DNA from: Siphonodentalium dalli
Lineage: Eukaryota > Mollusca > Scaphopoda > Gadilida > Siphonodentaliidae
Direction of reading: 5' to 3'
Length of the DNA stretch: 64,000 nt
Assembly (NCBI GenBank): GCA_032622095.1
Contig: CP136064.1
Span: 219,868,205-219,932,204, forward strand
The translations under genes were made by a program, and so were the position numbers. The notes under the pieces were generated by a model that saw only the letters and a program-made list of their open reading frames with translations, made no database searches and was not told the origin of the DNA. Positions 1 through 10,018 of this stretch are shown here, piece by piece (positions within the stretch are counted from its first letter, which is position 1; every line of letters begins with the position of its first letter).

Positions 1-692
1 CAATGGCCACTTTAACAATGGGGATCTTCAGCAATCAGTGTATTGCAGAATAATTTTCACTACGCAGTATGTCTAAAAATACACTCTTTGAATGCGATCA
101 CGACGTTGAAACGGGGCGTCTATCTCGTAAACACTTACGTCGAATGCAGGGCTCTCCGTGGAAGTTGGTTGCTTCGAAGGAGATTCGAAAGAAACGTCAA
201 TTCCACTGTCACGTGACGTCTCGTCATGAAAACGTGGTTGAGATCAGGAGGTTATTGGGCTCCAAGTAATGGATGTATTCATTGTATCATAGTCGCAGTC
301 AGCGTCGTGAACATCAGATAGCTGAAAACAATCAAAGAACACATATAGTATACGTTAGACATGAATGTTTTGACTACTTGTATATGCATTATACACAAAT
401 TATAAAAGTCGTTGTTTGTATATATTGTTTTAACATTTGCAATGCAAGAACTTGTCATTAACTCTTAAAATTATAATCTCTTTCTACATTTCATGTTTGT
501 TTCTCGTCCAGAATAAAATGCATGGAGTTCAATAACTTCAATTATAAAAAAAATTCGGATTGCGTAAATATCATGACAGTATACCTGAACTGAGTGTATA
601 TTCTCCATCTCTATATTCTCTTTGCTTGAAATTACGTGAACAAACTGAAGATGTTCTGGTCGTGTGGGTTATATATACTAAGTCGAGGATGG
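1..692. other. Left flank of tandem array, no recognised gene
   Basis: The first part (69-269, plus) holds a 66-codon open frame that is rich in basic residues. I do not recognise it, it has no convincing neighbours, and it may be chance or a fragment of something cut by the window edge. The part from about 573 to 692 is already repeat-related: it matches a second block found inside each tandem unit (about 2628-2755). So the array grew next to a diverged copy of one of its own parts. Confidence 0.4.
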
Positions 693-872
693 AATTGAGG
701 CTTAAATTTTGTCGAGTGTCGATACGGCGATTAACACTTGTCTGACAAGCGATCTGATTATCTGAATACAGATCTACAGAACTCGACAAGGTTGCTGCCG
801 TATAAGTGTCTAGACGTGCTAACACCCTAATCAGCACCAACATCCAGCCCAACCCCAATTAATGTAACGCTA
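573..872 (+). repeat. About 290-bp block repeated within and beside the array
   Basis: This block contains GATACGGCGATTAACACTTG, GACAAGCGATCTGATTA and the text around GTGCTAACACCCTAATCAGC. It recurs diverged at 2628-2918 and 6485-6774, and its second half begins each array unit (4547-4726, 8407-8586). It is therefore present twice per unit as a direct repeat about 2 kb apart. Such direct repeats could have seeded the unequal exchange that made the array. No coding potential is seen. Confidence 0.75.
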
Positions 873-1887
873 TATGTGAGTTGTGATATTCTATAGGGTT
901 GAGTTGTCATTGTAGTGATCTGGTCATTAAGAATTTAATGGTGTAGGTAATATATTTAGGGCCATAACGGGATTACATTTTCTCTAATATGATTTATTAG
1001 CTGGCTCTATTCAAATTTAAATGTCTGTTATTGGTATGAAAGCAAACCAAAATGTTCTGATCTCAACCTAAAGTAATCGCAGACAGAAATAGGTCGAGAG
1101 GAAGTCGTCATAAATCATAAACGTGCGTCACATTTTAGTCGAATGTGGCGATACAAAAATCCGCCCACGGTTTGACTAATGGTGGTGGATGTCGTCTAAA
1201 TGTCCATACGTCTATCTTCCTGTCTGTCTGTGTCACGACATATAAGCGCCACATCTCCAACACTCGACAGACTGTTTTCCCATTTGGGGGGGGGGTGGGG
1301 CTTCTAATCAAGCACATACTTACTATGACTATGCTTATTTATTCATAACTCATTCATATGATTTTACAGTTATATACACAGTGTAATAGTATAACATTCA
1401 ATGAGCTATCGGGGACAGCATAACCAAGAAGGTTGTCTGCCTGCCGTCCCCGTTGAAAAGTAATATAACTATACAAGTAATAATAATTTTAATGTATCTA
1501 GGTTTTGTCTTGTTAACTGTAAACATTGGTATATAAATGTCTGTTTTTTAATAAATAATAATATAATTCGTTTGTCGTTCACCGTTCATCGCTCAGTTTG
1601 TGATATACTTATGCGACAACTCGACCACATCATCTCCGATTCACACCACATGATTATATTGCTGATGTGCTTGTTTCAGAGCAATAGATACGGCAAGGAA
1701 CGTGATCAACATTTCATATTTTTGTGATAAGTGCTTCGGACATTCGATTGAAGAAAACATAGTTTCAAACGCAACAGCAGTATGTCATTGTTGTTTGTCT
1801 GCTTATTATGTCCAACTTTGAGAACTTTTGACTGTCTTTCTTGCAATGTATGTTCGCAATCGATTGTCCGAACTATGCAATACTGTT

Positions 1888-2340
1888 AGGACCAACATAC
1901 AATGGGGCGGGGAAATTGGAACTCGCCAAACTAGGAAACCGCCGAAAGCGACAAAACATCTGGTACACATGCGCGCATGCAGATCACCACGCGAGGGAAC
2001 CACCGAAAGTGACAAAATCAAACTAAATCTCGATTCGTTATTTCGCTTTCGTCGGTTCTGTCGTTTGAAAGAGCTGAACGCGAAATAATGAAACGAGATT
2101 TCGTGGGGATCGGGGACCCACGGAAAGCGAAATAATCAGCAAAACGAAATCTGGCTTGATTAGTTCGCTTTCCGCTCGGCGAAGAAATCAAACGACAGAA
2201 CCACCGAATGCGAGATAACGAAACTTCATTTCGGCGCTTCCATCGTGTGGCAATATGTGTGCGCGTCTGGACATTTTGTCGCTTTCGGCGGTTTCCTCGT
2301 TTGGGGAGTTCCATTTCCCCGCCCATCCTATGTTGACCCT
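1888..2340. mobile_element. Fold-back (hairpin) element in unit 1
   Basis: The two halves of this 453-bp segment are inverted copies of each other. The left arm reads AGGACCAACATACAATGGGG and continues through GGAAACCGCCGAAAGCGACA. The right arm, read on the minus strand, starts AGGGTCAACATAGGATGGGC and contains the same GGAAACCGCCGAAAGCGACA. Nearly the whole element can pair with itself, as in fold-back MITEs. The overlapping open frames on both strands here are a by-product of the inverted repeat, not genes. Confidence 0.75.
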
Positions 2341-3591
2341 AAATTTTTTCCATACCGAACACCACATAACTCAGTACATCAAAATGTTTCTTCAAGCTAC
2401 ATTATTTTCGTCTGCATTTTGCCGACACTGACACTAACAGAGCCTTTCACGAAAAGTGTGCTAAAAAATTCCCATGAAATATTAAATGAGATATTCGTAC
2501 ACTAAGATAATTGTTTCGTGATATTAAACGGAGAGTCGCGGTTATGTTTAAAGCAATAAACATGAATATTCCAATATTTTGACGATAAGATAAGTATAAG
2601 CTTCACATGAACCCATTATATTTATAAGACAATACCTGAAGAGAGTATGAATGCTCCATCTATATATTGTCTTTGTTTGAAATTTCGTGAACAAACTGAT
2701 GATTGTTTATAGACGTGTTGGTTATATACTATCTCAATAGGACGGAATCGGTGCTTAAATCTTGTCGATACGGCGATTAACACTTGTCTGACAAGCGATC
2801 TGATTATCTGAACACAGATCTTCAGAACTCGACAAGGTTGCTGCTGTATAAGTGTCGAGACGTGCTAACACCCTAATCAGCACCAACAACCACCACAGCC
2901 CCAATTAATGTAACAGTGTATGGGATTTGTGATATTTTATTATCCTGATGCTAGCATTACCGAATTTCTCCGAAGAGACTTGAGGATTATAACTAATACA
3001 TTTAGATTTGATTTTGTAACTGGATAAACCCTTGGCCATTAAGAAATTAAACACTGTAATATAGATTTAGGGCCATATAACGGGATTAAATTTGTATCAT
3101 ACACTGAGTGTTATTACATAGAAGGCCGTGTGAAATTATCTGATTTGGATAAGAATCAATATTATTATTTGTGACCGGAAAGCTCGCTCTAGATACAGTA
3201 TGGCAGTATTGTTGCCATGGCTTAAGGGTGCCCTGTCAGATATTACTCAATAATAACACCACATGTATGTTTTATATAGATCATGCTCACCATCACACTA
3301 ATTGGAGATTTTGGTGGCCAGATATCGACCTCTGTCGCATAAAGTCGGAAGTTAATAAAGAGCGTTCTCAATTATGAGCTTTTGTGACAGTTTTCGACAT
3401 ACTACTTCTGGGTGTGGATTTTGGCGATGCCAGTGACGTGACAAAAATGATGTTTATTGAAGTAGTTTTCATTTTCTTGTGCACGGTAAGCGGAAAATTG
3501 CCATCGGAAATTCTGGATTATTTGGCATAAAATCGGACAGTGGATATTTAAGAGTATTGTACTCGCCTATTTGCATGAGTATATATTGTTT

Positions 3592-3731
3592 AGAAGCAAA
3601 TTTAATTTTTGAGACAGTGCAAATTGTTTGGGGGGATTGGGTGGGATTCGAACCCCGGCCCATGACGGCGAGCGCGCCTTGCGACTCAAAGTCCGACGTC
3701 AATATCACACGGCCACCGAAGCGTTCCCAAA
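3592..3731 (-). repeat. tRNA-derived SINE head, unit 1, minus copy
   Basis: Read on the minus strand, this has a tRNA-like region with an internal polymerase III B box (GGTTCGAATCC, complement of 3644-3654). It is followed by a tail with CACTGTCTCAAAAATTAAAT. It is an inverted partner of the copy at 4420-4546. The tRNA fold is imperfect and a SINE tail follows, so I do not call it a functional tRNA gene. The same copy in unit 2 lies at about 7449-7586. Confidence 0.65.
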
Positions 3732-3972
3732 AAAGGAAGCCCAAAATGGCCGCTGTATTCTGACGTCGCACTTAGGACACTATACGCACATTTTAAGGTC
3801 TGTATATTATATATATTTGCACTGTCTCAAACATTAAATTTGCTTCTAAAAATAGGCGCTTGGTGTGTTATGTAGTCCCAAGTTATATAGTCAAAGGGCA
3901 ATGCTCGGCATGTTTCGGGGGCATAACATTTTACATGCTACTGTGCTATATCTCCTATATATATATATACTA

Positions 3973-4321
3973 CTAGCGGGGTGACCCGACTTCGACGGGC
4001 TGTTTCCCCTCTGCTTTCATCCGTCGAAAGGCGCGATTTGACCTTGAATTGATGATTTTGAAGGTCAAGGTCAGGTCGGTGTTTCGATTTGACCCGTCCA
4101 AAACACTCCCCGGATAAAGGTACCCATAGGTATCAAATTTCGTCGAAATCCGTTGAAAGGCGCGATTTGACCTTGAATTGACCATTTTGAAGGTCAATGT
4201 CAAGTCGAGGTCACGATTTGACCCGTCCAAAACACTCCCCGGACAACAGTATCCCTAGGTATCAAATTTGGTCGAAATCCGTCAGGCAGTTTTCCCGGCC
4301 ATTGCTAACAAACAGACAGAA
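3973..4321 (-). mobile_element. Helitron-like non-autonomous insert, unit 1
   Basis: On the minus strand the segment ends with a short hairpin (CCCG...CGGG) and then TCACCCCGCTAG, followed by T. This is the CTAG-T terminus typical of Helitrons. The other end begins near TTCTGTCTGTTTGTTAGC. Inside are two tandem blocks of about 125 bp (about 4022-4146 and 4151-4275), each with CGCGATTTGACCTTGAATTG. It sits between the two inverted SINE heads. Assignment to Helitrons rests only on the terminus. The unit 2 copy is at 7832-8181. Confidence 0.4.
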
Positions 4322-4419
4322 GTCCCAAAATATATACTTAGGACACTTTAAAATGTGCATATAGTGTCCTAAGTGCGACGTCAGAATATATACAGCGGCC
4401 ATTTGAGCTTCCTTTTTTG

Positions 4420-4546
4420 GGGTCGCTTCGGTTGCCGTGTGGTATTGGCGTCGGACTTTGGGTCGCAAGTCATGGGCCGGGGTTCGAATCCCACCCAATC
4501 CCCAAACAAAAATTTGCACTGTCTCAAAAATTAAATTTGCTTCCAA
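4420..4546 (+). repeat. tRNA-derived SINE head, unit 1, plus copy
   Basis: An A-box-like stretch (TTGCCGTGTGGTATTGGCG, about 4431-4450) and a perfect B box GGTTCGAATCC (4481-4491) lie at tRNA-like spacing. The same non-tRNA tail as in the inverted copy follows (TTTGCACTGTCTCAAAAATT). The middle loop resembles tRNA-Gln, but that parentage is only a guess. The array joins unit 2 directly after the tail. The equivalent in unit 2 is at about 8280-8406. Confidence 0.65.
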
Positions 4547-5742
4547 AATTGAGGCTTAAATTTTGTCGAGTGTCGATACGGCGATTAACACTTGTCTGAC
4601 AAGCGATCTGATTATCTGAATACAGATCTACAGAACTCGACAAGGTTGCTGCTGTATAAGTGTCTAGACGTGCTAACACCCTAATCAGCACCAACATCCA
4701 GCCCAACCCCAATTAATGTAACGCTATATGTGAGTTGTGATATTCTATAGGGTTGAGTTGTCATTGTAGTGATCTGGTCATTAAGAATTTAAGGGTGTAG
4801 GTAATATGTTTAGGGCCATAACGGGATTACATTTTCTCTAATATGATTTATTAGCTGGCTCTATTCAAATTTAAATGTCTGTTATTGGTATGAAAGCAAA
4901 TCAAAATGTTCTGATCTCAACCTAAAGTAATCGCAGACAGAAATAGGTCGAGAGGAAGTCGTCATAATTCATAAACGTGCGTCACATTTTAGTCGAATGT
5001 GGCGATACAAAAATCCGCCCACGGTTTGACTAATGGTGGTGGATGTCGTCTAAATGTCCGTACGTCTATCTTCCTGTCTGTCTGTGTCACGACATATAAG
5101 CGCCACATCTCCAACACTCGACAGACTGTTTTCCCATTTGGGGGGGGGGGTGGGGCTTCTAATCAAGCACATACTTACTATGACTATGCTTATTTATTCA
5201 TAACTCATTCATATGATTTTACAGTTATATACACAGTGTAATAGTATAACATTCAATGAGCTATCGGGGACAGCATAACCAAGAAGGTTGTCTGCCTGCC
5301 GTCCCCGTTGAAAAGTAATATAACTATACAAGTAATAATAATTTTAATTTATCTAAGATTTGTCTTGTTAACTGTAAACATTGGTATATAAATGTCTGTT
5401 TTTTAATAAATAATAGTATAATTCGTTTGTCGTTCACCGTTCATCGCTCAGTTTGTGATATACTTATGCGACAACTCGACCACATCATCTCCGATTCACA
5501 CCACATGATTATATTGCTGATGTGCTTGTTTCAGAGCAATAGATACGGCAAGGAACGTGATCAACATTTCATATTTTTGTGATAAGTGCTTCGGACATTC
5601 GATTGAAGAAAACATAGTTTCAAACGCAACAGCAGTATGTCATTGTTGTTTGTTTGCTTATTATGTCCAACTTTGAGAACTTTTGACTGTCTTTCTTGCA
5701 ATATATGTTCGCAATCGGTTGTCCGAACTATGTAATACTGTT

Positions 5743-6195
5743 AGGACCAACATACAATGGGGCGGGGAAATTGGAACTCGCCAAACTAGGAAACCGCCGA
5801 AAGCGACAAAACATCTGGTACACATGCGCGCATGCAGATCACCACGCGATGGAACCACCGAAAGTGACAAAATCAAACTAAATCTCGATTCATTATTTCG
5901 CTTTCGTCGGTTCTGTCGTTTGAAAGAGCTGAAAGCGAAATAATGAAACGAGATTTCGTGGGGATCGGGGACCCACGGAAAGCGAAATAATCAGCAAAAC
6001 GAAATCTGGCTTGATTAGTTCGCTTTCCGCTCGGCGAAGAAATCAAACGACAGAACCACCGAATGCGAGATAACGAAACTTCATTTCGGCGCTTCCATCG
6101 TGTGGCAATATGTGTGCGCGTCTGGACATTTTGTCGCTTTCGGCGGTTTCCTCGTTTGGGGAGTTCCATTTCCCCGCCCATCCTATGTTGACCCT
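5743..6195. mobile_element. Fold-back element in unit 2
   Basis: This is the copy of the 1888-2340 fold-back element carried in the second tandem unit, with only a few substitutions. Both inverted arms are complete. Confidence 0.75.
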
Positions 6196-7831
6196 AAAAT
6201 TTTTCCATACCGAACACCACATAACTCAGTACATCAAAATGTTTCTTCAAGCTACATTATTTTCGTCTGCATTTTGCCGACACTGACACTAACAGAGCCT
6301 TTCACGAAAAGTGTGCTAAAAAATTCCCCTGAAATATTAAATGAGATATTCGTACACTAAGATAATTGTTTCGTGATATTAAACGGAGAGTCGCGGTTAT
6401 GTTTAAAGCAATAAACATGAATATTCCAATATTTTGACGATAAGATAAGTATAAGCTTAACATGAACCCATTATATTTATAAGACAATACCTGAAGAGAG
6501 TATGAATGCTCCATCTATATATTGTCTTTGTTTGAACTTTCGTGAACAAACTGATGATTGTTTATAGACGTGTTGGTTATATACTATAGCTCAATAGGAC
6601 GGAATCGGTGCTTAAATCTTGTCGATACGGCGATTAACACTTGTCTGACAAGCGATCTGATTAGCTGAACACAGATCTACAGAACTGGACAAGGTTGCTG
6701 CCGTATAAGTGTCGAGACGTGCTAACACCCTAATCAGCACCAACAACCACCACAGCCCCAATTAATGTAACAGTGTATGGGATTTGTGACATTTTATTAT
6801 CCTGATGCTAGCATTACCGAATTTCTCCGACGAGACTTGAGGATTATAACTAATACATTTAGATTTGATTTTGTAACTGGATAAACCCTTGGCCATTAAG
6901 AAATTAAACACTGTAATATAGATTTAGGGCCATATAACGGGATTAAATTTGTATCATACACTGAGTGTTATTACATAGCATGCCGTGTGAAATTGTCTGA
7001 TTTGGAAAAGAATCAATATTATTATTTGTGACCGGAAAGCTCGCTCTAGATACAGTATGGCAGTATTGTTGCCATGGCTTAAGGGTGCCCTGTCAGATAT
7101 TACTCAATAAAAACAACACATGTATGTTTTATATAGATCATGCTCACCATCACACTAATTGGAGATTTTGGGAGCCAGATATCGACATCTATCGCATAAA
7201 GTCGGAAGTTAATAAAGAGCGTTCTCAATTATGAGCTTTTGTGACAGTTTTCGACATACTACTTCTGGGTGTGGATTTTGGCGATGCCAGTGACGTGACA
7301 AAAATGATATTTATTGAAGTAGTTTTCATTTTCTTGTGCACGGTAAGCGGAAAATTGCCATCGAAAATTATGGATTATTTGGCATAAAATCGGACAGTGG
7401 ATATATAAGAGTATTGTACTCGCCTATTTGCATGAGGATATATTGTTTAGAAGCAAATTTAATTTTTGAGACAGTGCAAATTGTTTGGGGGATTGGGTGG
7501 GATTCGAACCCCGGCCCATGACGGCGAGCGCGCCTTGCGACTCAAAGTCCGACGTCAATATCACACGGCCACCGAAGCGTTCCCAAAAAAGGAAGCCCAA
7601 ATGGCCGCTGTATTCTGACGTCGCACTTAGGACACTATAGGGCCTATACGCACATGTTAAGCTCTCTATAGTATATATATTTGCACTGTCTCAAAAATAA
7701 AATTTGCTTCTGAAAATAGGCGCCTGGTGTGTTACATAGTCCCAAGAATGCTCAAAGAGCAATGCTCGGCATGTTTCGGATGCATAACATTTTACATGCT
7801 ACTGTGCTATATCTCCTATATATATATATTA

Positions 7832-8181
7832 CTAGCAGGGTGACCCGACTTCGTCCGGGCTGTTTCCCCTCTGCTTTCAACCGTCGAAAGGCGCGATTTG
7901 ACCTTGAATTGATCATTTTGAAGGTCAAGGTCAGGTCGGGGTCACGATTTGACCCGTCCAAAACACTCCCCGGACAAAGGTACCCATAGGTATCAAATTT
8001 CGTCAAAATCCGTTGAAAGGCGCGATTTGACCTTGAATTGACCATTTTGAAGGTCAATGTCAAGTCGAGGTCACGATTTGACCCGTCCAAAACACTCCCC
8101 GGACAACAGTATCCCTAGGTATCAAATTTGGTCGAAATCCGTCAGGCAGTTTTCCCGGCCATTGCTAACAAACAGACAGAA
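7832..8181 (-). mobile_element. Helitron-like insert, unit 2
   Basis: This is the copy of 3973-4321 in the second tandem unit, with the same CTAG terminus (TACTAGCAGGGTGACCCG on the plus strand) and the same two internal blocks of about 125 bp. Confidence 0.4.
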
Positions 8182-9604
8182 GTCCCAAAATATATACTTA
8201 GGACACTTTAAAATGTGCATATAGTGTCCTAAGTGCGACGTCAGAATATATACAGCGGCCATTTGAGCTTCCTTTTTTGGGGTCGCTTCGGTTGCCGTGT
8301 GGTATTGGCGTCGGACTTTGGGTCGCAAGTCATGGGCCGGGGTTCGAATCCCACCCAATCCCCAAACAAAAATTTGCACTGTCTCAAAAATTAAATTTGC
8401 TTCCAAAATTGAGGCTTAAATTTTGTCGAGTGTCGATACGGCGATTAACACTTGTCTGACAAGCGATCTGATTATCTGAATACAGATCTACAGAACTCGA
8501 CAAGGTTGCTGCTGTATAAGTGTCTAGACGTGCTAACACCCTAATGAGCACCAACATCCAGCCCAACCCCAATTAATGTAACGCTATATGTGAGTTGTGA
8601 TATTCTATAGGGTTGAGTTGTCATTGTAGTGATCTGGTCATTAAGAATTTAAGGGTGTAGGTAATATGTTTAGGGCCATAACGGGATTACATTTTCTCTA
8701 ATATGATTTATTAGCTGGCTCTATTCAAATTTAAATGTCTGTTATTGGTATGAAAGCAAATCAAAATGTTCTGATCTCAACCTAAAGTAATCGCAGACAG
8801 AAATAGGTCGAGAGGAAGTCGTCATAAATCATAAACGTGCGTCACATTTTAGTCGAATGTGGCGATACAAAAATCCGCCCACGGTTTGACTAATGGTGGT
8901 GGATGTCGTCTAAATGTCCGTACGTCTATCTTCCTGTCTGTCTGTGTCACGACATATAAGCGCCACATCTCCAACACTCGACAGACTGTTTTCCCATTTT
9001 GTTTGGGGGGTGTGGGGCTTCTAATCAAGCACATACTTACTATGACTATGCTTATTTATTCATAACTCATTCATATGATTTTACAGTTATATACACAGTG
9101 TAATAGTATAACATTCAATGAGCTATCGGGGACAGCATACACAAGAAGGTTGTCTGCCTGCCGTCCCCGTTGAAAAGTAATATAACTATACAAGTAATAA
9201 TAATTTTAATTTATCTAGGTTTTGTCTTGTTAACTGTAAACATTGGTATATAAATGTCTGTTTTTTAATAAATAATAGTATAATTCGTTTGTCGTTCACC
9301 GTTCATCGCTCAGTTTGTGATATACTTTTGCGACAACTCGACCATATCATCTCCGATTCACACCACATGATTATATTGCCGATGTGCTTGTTTCAGAGCA
9401 ATAGATACGGCAAGGAACGTGATCAACATTTCATATTTTTGCGATAAGTGCTTCGGACATTCGATTGAAGAAAACATAGTTTCAAACGCAACGGCAGTAT
9501 GTCATTGTTGTTTGTCTGCTTATTATGTCCAACTTTGAGAACTTTTGACTGTCTTTCTTGCAATGTATGTTCGCAATCGGTTGTCCGAACTATGCAATAC
9601 TGTT

Positions 9605-9691
9605 AGGACCAACATACAATGGGGCGGGAAAATTGGAACTCGCCAAACTAGGAAACCGCCGAAAGCGACAAAACATCTGGTACACATGCGC
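9605..9691. mobile_element. Truncated fold-back element at array end
   Basis: Only the first 87 bases of the left arm are present in the third unit. Identity to the other copies stops after TACACATGCGC at 9691, where unrelated sequence leading to the HD-HMG gene begins. Confidence 0.7.
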
Positions 9692-10018
9692 ACCTCATTC
9701 GAACGTCTATTATAGGTTCAAGCTAAACCTGTTAGAACTAAAAGGCCGCCTTCATGCTTGGGGAAGGTATACCGTTTAGCCCGTAAGGTCGGCCGCTAAA
9801 CAGCTTCAAGGCATAAAAGCTATTAGTGGCTGTTAGTGGCAGAATCAAAACCTGTAAAATACGCTTTTTGCAACATCGCGCGAGAATTAACGAATTCCGC
9901 GAATCCAGTTTCAGAGAGTCCGCCATATTTACCATTAAATCTTACCTCGAATTTATTAATTGTTTTAAACTTTTTATTTGTTTTACCTTTTAAACGTGCA
10001 GAGATTACAAAGACTAAG
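9692..10018 (+). promoter_or_regulatory. Probable promoter/5' UTR of the HD-HMG gene
   Basis: This is non-repeated sequence between the end of the tandem array and the first ATG. It is locally richer in CpG than its surroundings (around 9870-9905). At 9920-9929 it carries CCGCCATATT, which fits the core of the YY1 site often found just downstream of animal transcription starts. No TATA box is obvious. The transcription start cannot be placed from sequence alone. Confidence 0.4.

Larger units (their letters stand above)
693..9691. repeat. Tandem array, 2.3 copies of a 3.86-kb unit
   Basis: Unit 1 is 693-4546, unit 2 is 4547-8406, and a partial third copy is 8407-9691. The copies line up base for base with only scattered substitutions and small indels (for example a G-run length difference near 1285 and 5140, and an altered run near 9000). 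Each unit starts with AATTGAGGCTTAAATTTT. No long open frame spans the unit. It is a mosaic of smaller mobile elements, listed separately. The high identity suggests recent duplication or ongoing homogenisation. The third copy ends in the middle of a fold-back element. Confidence 0.93.

Noticed and set aside
1806-2330. Overlapping open frames of 60-102 codons on both strands in each array unit
   Set aside because: They lie in the two arms of the fold-back element, mirror each other, and have no recognisable domain. They are explained by the inverted repeat.
3970-4320. RTE-type LINE 3' tail as an explanation for the central segment
   Set aside because: The ACAAACAGACAGA-like end is also found in many LINE tails, but the opposite end has a hairpin and CTAG-T, so a Helitron-like element fits better. 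Neither is certain.
4420-4503. Functional tRNA gene
   Set aside because: Good A and B boxes, but the cloverleaf is imperfect, a shared non-tRNA tail follows, and the copies occur as inverted pairs inside a repeat. A SINE head explains it better.
9692-9900. Left terminal inverted repeat of a giant element
   Set aside because: I compared it by eye with the complement of 63841-64000 and found no match. The right end may lie outside the window.
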